Shown: positions 44,766 to 52,901 of the stretch, one piece after another
How positions within the stretch are numbered: position 1 is the first letter of the stretch
How the letters are laid out: each line of letters begins with the position of its first letter
From: Paenimyroides viscosum
GTDB lineage: Bacteria; Bacteroidota; Bacteroidia; Flavobacteriales; Flavobacteriaceae
Length of the DNA stretch: 64,000 bases
Reading direction: 5' to 3'
Assembly (NCBI RefSeq): GCF_003858535.1
Contig: NZ_RQTJ01000012.1
Coordinates: forward strand, 1-64,000
Made by a program: the position numbers and the translations under genes
Notes under the pieces: model-generated
Database searches by the model: none
The model's input: the letters and a program-made list of their open reading frames with translations, nothing else
What the model was told of the DNA's origin: nothing

Positions 44766-47192
44766 TTACTCTTTATAAAAAATTCGTTTAACACGTTGCG
44801 AAATCGACGTCATAACTTCATAAGGAATGGTTTCCCAGATCTTTGCAATTTGGGTAATTCGCAAATCGTTTCCAAAAACAATTACCTCATCACCAATCTT
44901 CACATCCATATCTGTAACATCAATCATTAACATATCCATACAAATTGTTCCGGCAATAAACGCTTTTTGGTTGTTTACTAAAACATAGCCTTTTCCGTTG
45001 CTATAACTTCTACGGATACCATCGGCATAACCAATGGCAATCGTTGCAATTCTGCTCTTTTTTTCAGCTTTAAATCTGCGTGCATAACCAACCGTTGTAT
45101 CTTTTTCAACATCGTTAATCTGTAGAACAACTGTTTTTAATGTGGCTACATTCTGTAGTTGCGCATCTTCGTTGGTATCGTTCCCAACACCATACAAACC
45201 AATTCCCACGCGAACCATATCCATTTGATATTCGCCAAAATTATAAATACCCGAGGTGTTTAAAATATGCAAAACCGGATTAATGTTTAACTGTTTTTTT
45301 ATATAAGCCGACCATTTTTGAAATGTTTGAATCTGCTGCAAAGTAAAATCTCGTTCTTCAGGCATATCACTTGTTGCCAAATGCGAAAATATACTTGCAA
45401 CTTCCACCAGATTTGTTTGTTTTAAAAGATCAATCAAACCATCGAAATCTTTTTCTACAAAACCTAAACGGTTCATACCTGTGTTCAGTTTTAAATGGAT
45501 AGGATAATTGTATAAATTCTGATTTTCTGCGATCTGCAAAAAAGTATTTAATTCTTCGATATTATAAATTTCGGGTTCTAAATTATAGGCAATCATGGTA
45601 GAAAACGCCGAATTTTCGGGATTCATTACCACAATAGGAATTTTAATCCCTGCTTTTCTTAACTCAACACCTTCATCTGCAAACGCGACACCTAAATACG
45701 ATACCTGATGATGCGCCAGCAATTTTGCAATTTCGTAACTGCCGTTGCCGTAACCAAAAGCCTTAACCATAACCATAACTTTGGTGGTTGATTTTAGTTT
45801 CGATTTATAGAAATTGAGATTATGACTGATTGCATCTAAATTAATTTCCAGAACCGTTTCGTGCGTTTTTTCTTCTAATTCGGCAACGATTTTTTCAAAT
45901 TGAAAACTGCGTGATCCTTTAATTAAAATGGTTTCATTGCGGAAAGATCTTAAATTAAAATCGTTCAAAAAAGTTTCGGTATCCGGATAACTTTGAAACT
46001 GCGGAACATTTGTTAGATGCGTTCCTATTTTATTGCCGATACCAATTACGCGCGTTACATGATTCTGATTTAAAAGTTGCGCTACTTTTTGATACAAAAC
46101 ATCAGGTGTAAATCCGCTTTGAAAAATGTCTGATAAAATAACGGTTTTCTGCTGATGTGTTTTTTGTTGCTCCAGAAAATCTAGGGCAATTTTTAACGAC
46201 TGATAATCGCTGCTGTAACTATCGTCAATCAACAAACAATCGTTCATTCCTTTTTTAACCTGTAAACGCATTTGTACGGTTTGCAGTTGCGGAATTGCCT
46301 CTATTATATAATTGGTATCTATTTTTAAAAACAACAACGCGGTAATACAAGTTGCAATGTTTTCTACCGAAGCTAAATCGGTAAAAGGCAGATCGACAGA
46401 AAATTCGGTTTTTTCAAAATTCACCTTTAAAACAGTATCAATCTTTTTAAACTGAACATTGGCAGCTTCGGTAAAACTCCAAGTGAACCATTGTGCTTTT
46501 TCGGACTTGCTTGCTGCAATTAAATCGGTTTTTTCGCTAATTAAAACATCGGCATTTTTAAAAAGCTTTATCTTTTCTTGTAATTTTTCTTCTTTGGTAG
46601 AAAATCCTTCGTTATGTGCCGGACCAATGTTAGTTAAAATCCCAATGGTTGGCTGAATTATTTCTTCCAGAAAATCCATTTCTTTGGGTTTGGAAATTCC
46701 TGCTTCAAAAATCCCCAAATTATGTTCGTCATTTATCGCAATAACCGAAAGTGGCACACCAACCTGTGAATTGTAACTTTTTGGACTTTTAATAATGTTG
46801 TAAAAAGGCAAAAGCAACTGGTTTAACCACTCTTTTACAATGGTTTTTCCGTTACTGCCAGTGATTCCAACAACCGGAAACGTATATTTTTTTCTGTAAA
46901 AAGCCACAAAACGCTGCAAAGCCCGCAACGTATCATCAACCTTAAAAACAATGGCATCGGCAGGTAAAGAAACATCTTGCGAAACCACAAAATAACGCAC
47001 GCCTTTTGCATATAAATCGTTTAAAAAATCATGTGCATTGTGATTGTTCCCTTTTAAAGTAAAAAACAGCGTGTTTTCGGTATTTCGTAATGAACGAGAA
47101 TCTATCGAAATATCTAAAACATTCAGTTCCTTTTTCGTTACGGGAGCAAAAGTCTGTAAAACTTCGCTTAATGTACTTGTTGCAATTTTCAT
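44766..47192 (-). CDS. murF-alr: Bifunctional MurF ligase / alanine racemase
   Basis: An 808-aa fusion. Residues 1 to about 440 are MurF, which joins D-Ala-D-Ala to UDP-MurNAc-tripeptide; the ATP loop is GSNGKT (112-117). Residues about 445-808 are a PLP-dependent alanine racemase with VMVKAFGYGNG containing the Schiff-base Lys, an N-terminal TIM-barrel, and the DMLMIDVTD and VMTSISQRVKR C-terminal blocks. The fusion supplies both D-Ala production and use. It replaces the murF missing from the dcw cluster. The ATG at 47192 is preferred over a TTG at 47201. This fusion is known in Bacteroidota. Confidence 0.96.
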   Translation of the reverse strand: MKIATSTLSEVLQTFAPVTKKELNVLDISIDSRSLRNTENTLFFTLKGNNHNAHDFLNDLYAKGVRYFVVSQDVSLPADAIVFKVDDTLRALQRFVAFYRKKYTFPVVGITGSNGKTIVKEWLNQLLLPFYNIIKSPKSYNSQVGVPLSVIAINDEHNLGIFEAGISKPKEMDFLEEIIQPTIGILTNIGPAHNEGFSTKEEKLQEKIKLFKNADVLISEKTDLIAASKSEKAQWFTWSFTEAANVQFKKIDTVLKVNFEKTEFSVDLPFTDLASVENIATCITALLFLKIDTNYIIEAIPQLQTVQMRLQVKKGMNDCLLIDDSYSSDYQSLKIALDFLEQQKTHQQKTVILSDIFQSGFTPDVLYQKVAQLLNQNHVTRVIGIGNKIGTHLTNVPQFQSYPDTETFLNDFNLRSFRNETILIKGSRSFQFEKIVAELEEKTHETVLEINLDAISHNLNFYKSKLKSTTKVMVMVKAFGYGNGSYEIAKLLAHHQVSYLGVAFADEGVELRKAGIKIPIVVMNPENSAFSTMIAYNLEPEIYNIEELNTFLQIAENQNLYNYPIHLKLNTGMNRLGFVEKDFDGLIDLLKQTNLVEVASIFSHLATSDMPEERDFTLQQIQTFQKWSAYIKKQLNINPVLHILNTSGIYNFGEYQMDMVRVGIGLYGVGNDTNEDAQLQNVATLKTVVLQINDVEKDTTVGYARRFKAEKKSRIATIAIGYADGIRRSYSNGKGYVLVNNQKAFIAGTICMDMLMIDVTDMDVKIGDEVIVFGNDLRITQIAKIWETIPYEVMTSISQRVKRIFYKE

Positions 47193-47212
47193 AATCGGCA
47201 AAAAAATATACC

Positions 47213-47220
47213 CAAAGGTA
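47213..47220 (-). promoter_or_regulatory. -7 promoter element for murF-alr
   Basis: Minus-strand TACCTTTG fits TAnnTTTG and lies 20 bases before the ATG. No -33 match is evident. Confidence 0.5.
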
Positions 47221-47252
47221 ACAAGATATTTTATGAAAAATCACTGAAAATT

Positions 47253-47260
47253 TAGCTTTG
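47253..47260 (+). promoter_or_regulatory. -7-like element for the TauE/SafE gene
   Basis: TAGCTTTG fits TAnnTTTG and precedes the ATG at 47305 by 44 bases. It would make this a divergent promoter with murF-alr. Confidence 0.4.
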
Positions 47261-47304
47261 TTAAGCAATGATATTATCGTAATTTGCAGGGTCTTAAATA
47301 ATTT

Positions 47305-48105
47305 ATGCACGACATACATTTTTATATCGGGTTAATACTTGCCCTATTCATCGGGGTAACATTGGGGTTGGTTGGCAGTGGCGGATCAATCTTAACGGTA
47401 CCTATTTTGGTGTATGTTGTAGGTATTGATCCTTTAATTGCTACGGCTTATTCGCTTTTTATAGTAGGTAGCACCTCGGCTGTAGGCAGTATTCGCAACA
47501 CGTTTGATAAAAATGTAAATTTTAAAATTGTACTTCTTTTTGGAATTCCGTCTTTATTGGCGGTGTTTTTCACGCGGTCACAATTATTACCTTTATTACC
47601 AGATGCCATTACGTTGAGCAACAATGTAAGTATTTCAAAATCGAAATTGATCATGATTGTGTTTTCAATCGTAATGTTTGCTGCATCTTCTAAAATGATT
47701 AAAAAACCCAGACAAAAAAACTTGGCATCTAATCAAATCGTTACATCGGCAACACCTTTAATCACGCAAGGATTACTTATTGGAACCGTTTCTGGATTGG
47801 TAGGTGCTGGCGGCGGTTTTTTAATTATCCCGGTTTTGGTATTTTTTGCCAATTTACCCATGAAACAAGCAATAGGTACGTCGTTAACCATAATTGCTAT
47901 TCAATGTTTGATAGGTTTTACGGGCGATTTAAGTCAGCATACCATTGACTGGACATTGGTTTTATCTTTTTCGGCAGTATCAATTGGCGGATTATTTATA
48001 GGAAACCGATTATCAAAACGAATTATCGACGGAAATTTACGCAAGATTTTTGGCTGGTTTATTCTAGTAATGTCATTGTATATTATGTTTAAAGAACTGT
48101 TTTAG
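47305..48105 (+). CDS. TauE/SafE-family sulfite/organosulfonate exporter-like permease
   Basis: A 266-aa inner-membrane protein with about eight helices arranged as two homologous halves, each with a glycine-rich turn: GLVGSGGSILTVPILVYV (near 23-40) and GLVGAGGGFLIIPVLVFF (near 164-181). The family exports sulfite or sulfonates. It lies 72 bases before a persulfide dioxygenase-rhodanese fusion on the same strand, so a role in sulfur oxidation waste removal fits; the exact ion is inferred. Confidence 0.9.
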   Translation: MHDIHFYIGLILALFIGVTLGLVGSGGSILTVPILVYVVGIDPLIATAYSLFIVGSTSAVGSIRNTFDKNVNFKIVLLFGIPSLLAVFFTRSQLLPLLPDAITLSNNVSISKSKLIMIVFSIVMFAASSKMIKKPRQKNLASNQIVTSATPLITQGLLIGTVSGLVGAGGGFLIIPVLVFFANLPMKQAIGTSLTIIAIQCLIGFTGDLSQHTIDWTLVLSFSAVSIGGLFIGNRLSKRIIDGNLRKIFGWFILVMSLYIMFKELF

Positions 48106-48147
48106 CCCTTGTAACTGATGTTACATTTTTATAAGATTATTAATTAG

Positions 48148-48155
48148 TACTTTTG
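48148..48155 (+). promoter_or_regulatory. -7 promoter element for the persulfide dioxygenase gene
   Basis: TACTTTTG, a TAnnTTTG match, 22 bases before the ATG. It gives the gene its own promoter in addition to any read-through from the permease gene. Confidence 0.5.
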
Positions 48156-48177
48156 TATTAGAAAAGAAGTTTTAACC

Positions 48178-49587
48178 ATGAAGATAGAACAAATTTATAC
48201 AGGCTGTTTGGCTCAAGGCGCATATTATATTGAAAGTGAAGGGGAAGTAGCTATTATTGACCCTTTAAGAGAAGTTCAACAATATATTGATAAAGCTCAG
48301 GCAAGTAATGCTACCATAAAATATATTTTTGAAACGCATTTTCATGCCGATTTTGTAAGTGGGCATGTAACGCTTTCACAAAAAACAGGCGCTCCGATTA
48401 TTTACGGACCAACAGCAGAACCGACTTTTAAAGCGCATATTGCAACCGATGGCGAAGTATTTAAAATTGGCAAGCTAACAATTATTGCGTTGCACACTCC
48501 GGGACACACCATGGAAAGCACCACGTATTTATTACGTGATGAAAACGGTAAAGACCATGCTATTTTTAGTGGTGACACCCTGTTTTTAGGCGATGTGGGC
48601 AGACCAGATTTGGCTCAGAAAGCAACTGATATGACGCAAGAACAATTGGCCGCAACCTTATTTCACAGCTTACGTACCAAGATTATGCCTTTGGCTGATG
48701 AGGTGATTGTATATCCGGCGCATGGCGCAGGATCGGCTTGTGGTAAAAATTTAAGCAAGGAAACGGTTGGAACTTTAGGTGAACAAAAACGTACCAATTA
48801 TGCGTTGCGTGCCGATATGACTGTGGAAGAATTTGTAAAAGAAGTAACCGACGGTTTATTACCGCCACCTATTTATTTCCCTGAAAATGTTCGATTAAAC
48901 AAAAACGGATACGAAGCTATTGATACCATTATAGAAAAAAACAAAGCATTTACTCCAGCCGAATTTAAACAGGCTGCCGATGATGCCCTGATTTTAGATG
49001 TTCGCGATGCCGACAGTTTTGGGAAGGTTCATATTCCCGGAGCTATTTTTATTGGGATCGATGGTGGATTTGCTCCTTGGGTTGGATCGTTGATTACCGA
49101 TATTAACCAACCGATTATTCTGGTAACTCCAGAAGGTCGCGAACAGGAAACCATTACGCGTTTGGCTCGTGTTGGTTATGATAACACCTTGGGATATTTG
49201 GCAGACGGAATGCAAACCTGGATTGATGCAGGTTTAGAAACCGCTTCTATCGGCAGAATTACTGCTAATGAACTGGAAACATTGATGAATAATGGAGAAG
49301 AATCGGTTATTGATGTTCGCAAACCAGGTGAATATAGTTCGGCACATATTGCTAATGTTCCTAATTTACCATTAGATTTTATTAACGACCATGTTAGTGA
49401 TTTTCCATCGCAGAAAACAACCTACTTACATTGTGCAGGCGGTTACCGCTCTATGATCGCAGCTTCTATTTTAAAAGCACGCGGTTTCCATAATATGATT
49501 GATGTAATTGGCGGTTTCGGCAAAATTAAAGAAACCAACTTACCTATTGTAACACAAGAATGCGAAAGCAGTTGTAGTACTAAATAA
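48178..49587 (+). CDS. Persulfide dioxygenase (ETHE1-like) fused to two rhodanese domains
   Basis: A 469-aa cytoplasmic protein. Residues 1 to about 235 are a metallo-beta-lactamase-fold dioxygenase with ETHFHADFVSGH (HxHxD site) and the ETHE1-like GDTLFLGDVGRPDLA; it oxidises glutathione- or other low-molecular persulfide to sulfite. A first rhodanese domain (about 265-355) lacks the active Cys (LVTPEGREQE), so it is probably structural. The second (about 368-460) keeps it in YLHCAGGYRS. With the TauE/SafE gene upstream, the sulfite made could be exported. A strong terminator follows. Confidence 0.92.
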   Translation: MKIEQIYTGCLAQGAYYIESEGEVAIIDPLREVQQYIDKAQASNATIKYIFETHFHADFVSGHVTLSQKTGAPIIYGPTAEPTFKAHIATDGEVFKIGKLTIIALHTPGHTMESTTYLLRDENGKDHAIFSGDTLFLGDVGRPDLAQKATDMTQEQLAATLFHSLRTKIMPLADEVIVYPAHGAGSACGKNLSKETVGTLGEQKRTNYALRADMTVEEFVKEVTDGLLPPPIYFPENVRLNKNGYEAIDTIIEKNKAFTPAEFKQAADDALILDVRDADSFGKVHIPGAIFIGIDGGFAPWVGSLITDINQPIILVTPEGREQETITRLARVGYDNTLGYLADGMQTWIDAGLETASIGRITANELETLMNNGEESVIDVRKPGEYSSAHIANVPNLPLDFINDHVSDFPSQKTTYLHCAGGYRSMIAASILKARGFHNMIDVIGGFGKIKETNLPIVTQECESSCSTK

Positions 49588-49590
49588 AAC

Positions 49591-49621
49591 AAAAACGCCT
49601 CGAAATTTTCGAGGCGTTTTT
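49591..49621. terminator. Bidirectional terminator between the dioxygenase and the T9SS operon
   Basis: Perfect 14-bp stem (49591-49604 with 49608-49621), 3-base loop, A5 on the left and T5 on the right, core ACGCCTCGA. It serves the convergent genes on both sides. Confidence 0.9.
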
Positions 49622-49624
49622 ACT

Positions 49625-50557
49625 TTACTTAACAATAATTTTCTCTGTTTTATTACCTTTATCGGTTTGTATTACAAACAAATACATTCCCTTGCTTAAA
49701 TTAGAAACATCTATCTGATTAAAGTTATCTTTTACCGATTTGATCCATTTACCCGAACTATCTAAAATTTGTACCGATTGTAAGGTTACATCTTTAGTTT
49801 CTTTTTGTTCAATGGAAACATACTCTGTTGCAGGGTTAGGGTAAATTTTAAAATTATCGTTTACAAATTTTTCAATACTTAAGGCACAGTTTTGATCATA
49901 ATAATGATTTCCTAATACTGTCCAAGTATCGTATGGTGCAGTTCCATTTGTTGCTGCTACAGGATCATCTACTTCTATACAAACATTGTAAGGGTAAAAT
50001 GTTTCATTTTCATTACCTAAAATTATTTTTAGTTGACTACTTTTATTATTTTTCAAATTAATTCGCTCTAAAGTAAATAAATTATAAAGATCGAGATGCC
50101 TAAGTTCTACATTACTGCTTAAATCTAATTGTCTAATTAAATTATATTGGGCAAACTCTAACTCATAATTTCCAATATGTAAATATTCTAAACTTACATT
50201 ATTTGACAAATTAATAGTCTTTAAAGAATTACTGGGAAGTATTAAAGTATCTAATTTTGTTAACGTTGATAAGTTAATATTGTTGAATTCATGAAAGCTT
50301 CCTAGTAATAACTCTAAATTTGTAAAAGCTTCAATTCCAGTCATATTTAGTATCCGAAAACTTCCTGCTCCTGTATATAGATTTAATTGAGTGATATTCT
50401 GTGCATCGCTCGTTAACATTTGCCCGTTTAGTATGCCATCGCTGTCAATATTCAAATTAATGAGTAGTTGTTCAAAAGTTGAATCAGGTATCAACGTAAC
50501 TTGTGCCTTGGTTAAAAAAGGCACAAGTGTTAGTAGTATTATAATTAGCTTTTTCAT
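49625..50557 (-). CDS. Leucine-rich repeat surface protein with T9SS sorting domain, copy 3
   Basis: A 310-aa exported protein: signal peptide (MKKLIIILLTLVPFLTKAQ), a short IPD-type start (VTLIPDSTFEQLL), a divergent leucine-rich middle (about residues 60-190), and a C-terminal T9SS type A sorting domain (about 236-310, NFKIYPNPATEYVSI through GKWIKSVKD to a GMYLFVIQTDKGN end). The sorting domain is cleaved when the outer-membrane secretin system exports the protein. Start is the ATG of a TGATG stop/start overlap with copy 2. Its tail is nearly identical to those of copies 1 and 2; the middle is not. Confidence 0.88.
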   Translation of the reverse strand: MKKLIIILLTLVPFLTKAQVTLIPDSTFEQLLINLNIDSDGILNGQMLTSDAQNITQLNLYTGAGSFRILNMTGIEAFTNLELLLGSFHEFNNINLSTLTKLDTLILPSNSLKTINLSNNVSLEYLHIGNYELEFAQYNLIRQLDLSSNVELRHLDLYNLFTLERINLKNNKSSQLKIILGNENETFYPYNVCIEVDDPVAATNGTAPYDTWTVLGNHYYDQNCALSIEKFVNDNFKIYPNPATEYVSIEQKETKDVTLQSVQILDSSGKWIKSVKDNFNQIDVSNLSKGMYLFVIQTDKGNKTEKIIVK

Positions 50558-51492
50558 CACTTAATAATAATTTTTTCTGTTTTATTTCCTTTATCGGTTT
50601 GTATTACAAACAAATACATTCCCTTGCTTAAATTAGAAACATCTATTTTATTAAAATTATCTTTTACAGATTTAATCCATTTACCCGAACTATCTAAAAT
50701 TTGTACCGATTGTAAGGTTACATCTTTAGTTTCTTTTTGTTCTATAGCAACATACTCTGTTGCAGGATTAGGATAAATTTTAAAGTTTTCGGTTACAAAT
50801 TTTTCTACGCTTAAGGCACAATTCACAGAAAAAAAGTGACTACCATTTTGGGTATCTATCACATTCCATGTATCATAAGGTGCAGTACCATTAGTTGCTG
50901 CAACTGCATCATCTACTTCAATACATATATTGTAAGAAAAATCTTGTTCATTTCCTAAAGTAATATTAAGAGAATGGGCATTGTGATTCTTTAAATTTAT
51001 TTGCCGCAATCCATATAAACTATATAAATTTATATGCTTTAAATTATTATTATTACTTAGGTCTAGAAATTCTATGTCGTTAGGATTCCAAAATTTTACA
51101 TAAAGACCATTCCCTATATAAAGTGACTCCAAGTTGATATTACCTGATAAATCAATTGATCGAAGCATGCTGTTTGTAAGGTGTAGCTTTTTTAGTTTTG
51201 TTAATGGAATAAGATTAATTGTTTGAATATCGTTAAAGTAAGATTCTATTTCTTCACAATTAATAAAAGCTTCTAAACCAGTAAAATCGGTTAAAGTACC
51301 GTGTCCACTTTCTAAACTTAATTGTGTAGTGTTTTGTGCATCAGCAGTTAAAATTTGACCATTAACAACTCCGTCACTATCTATACCTAAACTAACCAAC
51401 CTCTGCTCAAGCACAGGGTCAGGGATTAAAGTAACTTGTGCTTTGGTTAAAAAAGGCATAAATGTTAGTAGTATTAAAATTAGCTTTTTCAT
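50557..51492 (-). CDS. Leucine-rich repeat surface protein with T9SS sorting domain, copy 2
   Basis: A 311-aa paralogue of the neighbouring genes, with the same signal peptide pattern, IPDPVLEQRLVSLGID opening, leucine-rich middle with unique sequence, and an almost identical C-terminal sorting domain. It is coupled to copy 1 by TGATG overlap and to copy 3 in the same way. The middle may bind a different ligand; function unknown. Confidence 0.88.
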   Translation of the reverse strand: MKKLILILLTFMPFLTKAQVTLIPDPVLEQRLVSLGIDSDGVVNGQILTADAQNTTQLSLESGHGTLTDFTGLEAFINCEEIESYFNDIQTINLIPLTKLKKLHLTNSMLRSIDLSGNINLESLYIGNGLYVKFWNPNDIEFLDLSNNNNLKHINLYSLYGLRQINLKNHNAHSLNITLGNEQDFSYNICIEVDDAVAATNGTAPYDTWNVIDTQNGSHFFSVNCALSVEKFVTENFKIYPNPATEYVAIEQKETKDVTLQSVQILDSSGKWIKSVKDNFNKIDVSNLSKGMYLFVIQTDKGNKTEKIIIK

Positions 51493-52430
51493 CACTTAAC
51501 AATAATTTTTTCTGTTTTATTTCCTTTATCGGTTTGTATTACAAACAAATACATTCCTTTGCTTAAATTAGAAACATCTATTTTATTAAAATTATCTTTA
51601 ATTGATTTGATCCATTTACCCGAACTATCTAAAATTTGTACCGATTGTAAGGTTACACCTTTAGTTTCTTTTTGTTCTACAGAAACATAATCTGTTGCTG
51701 GATTAGGATAAATTTTAAAGTTTTCGGTTACAAATTTTTCAATACTTAAAGCGCAAATATTACTAAAATAGTAATTATTATAGTCATTCACTCCATCCCA
51801 CGTAATTGACCAATTATTATATGGTGGTAAATTGTTTGTTGCGTCTGAAGGATTATCAACTTCAATACAAATGTTTTGATCTGAACCGCCATATAGAATA
51901 ATAGATACAGAACTAGCTTGGTTATTTCGTAAACTAATTCGTTCTAAATCTCTTAATTCACGAACAAAAAGGTAATTAAAATTAGAGCTATTACTAAAAT
52001 CTAATTCGCGTATTTCTCTAGGAGGAACATCTAAACTCGTGTTTTCAAGTTCTAATTCTTCTAAAAAACTAAATGAAGTTGCATCAAAAGAACTTAAAGC
52101 AGCATTATCTAAATAAATTTTTTTTAGTTTAGTTAAATTGTTAAAACTCATAGTTGTAGCATCACTTCGAACTTTAAATATTTCTAGATTTGTAAAATCA
52201 TTAAGCCCTGTTAAAGAAATAGGCATAGTATTATTAGGACTCTTGTTTACAAAGTCTAATTCAGTAACTGTTAAAGCATCACTGGTTAAAATCTGCCCAT
52301 TAATTAATCCGTCGCTATCATATCCCCAATGTACTAAATAGTTTTCAAAATTTTGATCAGGAACAAGGGTAACCTGTGCTTTTGTTATAAAAGGCACAAG
52401 TGTTAATATTGTTAATACTATCTTTTTCAT
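51492..52430 (-). CDS. Leucine-rich repeat surface protein with T9SS sorting domain, copy 1
   Basis: A 312-aa protein, first of three tandem paralogues. Signal peptide ends at TKAQ, the opening is VTLVPDQNFENYLVHWGYDS, the middle contains several short leucine-rich repeats of unlike sequence, and the C-terminal sorting domain from about residue 237 is nearly the same as in the other two. It starts 2 bases after the stop of the small gene at 52433-52778, so its translation is probably coupled to that gene. Confidence 0.88.
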   Translation of the reverse strand: MKKIVLTILTLVPFITKAQVTLVPDQNFENYLVHWGYDSDGLINGQILTSDALTVTELDFVNKSPNNTMPISLTGLNDFTNLEIFKVRSDATTMSFNNLTKLKKIYLDNAALSSFDATSFSFLEELELENTSLDVPPREIRELDFSNSSNFNYLFVRELRDLERISLRNNQASSVSIILYGGSDQNICIEVDNPSDATNNLPPYNNWSITWDGVNDYNNYYFSNICALSIEKFVTENFKIYPNPATDYVSVEQKETKGVTLQSVQILDSSGKWIKSIKDNFNKIDVSNLSKGMYLFVIQTDKGNKTEKIIVK

Positions 52431-52432
52431 TG

Positions 52433-52778
52433 CTATTGTATTATCAGGTTATGACTTTCTATAACGTTATTATCGCATACCAATACTACACGGTACAATC
52501 CAGAGGTAAACTGTGACGTATTTAAGTTTATAGAATTGGTGTTTAAGTTTAATTGTGTTAACTGATAGTCTATTGGCGTAATGAACTTAACACCTAAAGA
52601 ATTAGATATATTATTTAATTTATTTCCTTGAAAGACTTGCTCATTAATACCAAGATTTTGCCGTTCAGTCAATGTTAAATCATCATATACCACACACCAA
52701 TTTTGCTGTGAATACCCCCCCCCAGCAAATTAACAAGACAAATAAAAAAAAATGTGCGCTTTTCTTAATTTTTTTCAT
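52433..52778 (-). pseudogene. Small secreted protein with sorting-domain-like tail, frameshifted in a G9 tract
   Basis: The gene starts with ATG at 52776-52778 and encodes a signal peptide (MKKIKKSAHFFLFVLLICWG). The next codons lie in a run of nine G (plus-strand C9, 52715-52723), which throws the frame out; eight G would continue as YSQQNWCVVYDDLTLTERQN to a total of 114 residues. The C-terminal part (NTNSINLNTSQFTSGLYRVV) resembles the strand pattern of T9SS sorting domains. The existing frame ends at 52433-52435. It is the first gene of the four-gene operon; function unknown. The G tract is a candidate phase switch or a sequencing error. Confidence 0.7.
52715..52723. repeat. Nine-base G/C homopolymer just after the signal peptide code
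   Basis: An unbroken C9 on the plus strand, very unusual in this AT-rich window. Slippage by one base would switch the gene at 52433-52778 in and out of frame. A second tract, A11 at 52813-52823, lies in the same transcript's leader. Confidence 0.9.
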
Positions 52779-52829
52779 AATTAATAATTTTTAAAGTTTT
52801 GTTAAAAATAATAAAAAAAAAAATTAAAC

Positions 52830-52837
52830 CAAATTTA
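52830..52837 (-). promoter_or_regulatory. -7 promoter element of the T9SS surface operon
   Basis: Minus-strand TAAATTTG fits TAnnTTTG, 52 bases upstream of the ATG at 52778. The homopolymer A11 (52813-52823) lies just downstream in the leader, close to the start site. Confidence 0.45.
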
Positions 52838-52889
52838 AACACAAAAAAAACATCTTTATTCTTTTCTCTTTCATCTTTACGCAAATCTT

Positions 52890-52897
52890 TATATTTG
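52890..52897 (+). promoter_or_regulatory. -7 promoter element of dnaG, probable leaderless start
   Basis: TATATTTG ends 4 bases before the dnaG ATG, the same geometry as at umuC, so the message probably starts at the ATG itself. No -33 TTTG is found at normal spacing. Confidence 0.55.
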
Positions 52898-52901
52898 CAG
52901 T

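Larger units (their letters stand above)
49625..51735 (-). repeat. Three near-identical sorting-domain-coding segments (about 240 bp each)
   Basis: Segments at about 49625-49870, 50560-50805 and 51495-51740 differ by only scattered bases, and are spaced about 935 bp apart, while the leucine-rich portions between them are far more divergent. This indicates recent duplication with gene conversion at the tails, and gives direct repeats able to recombine and delete or add a gene. Confidence 0.8.
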
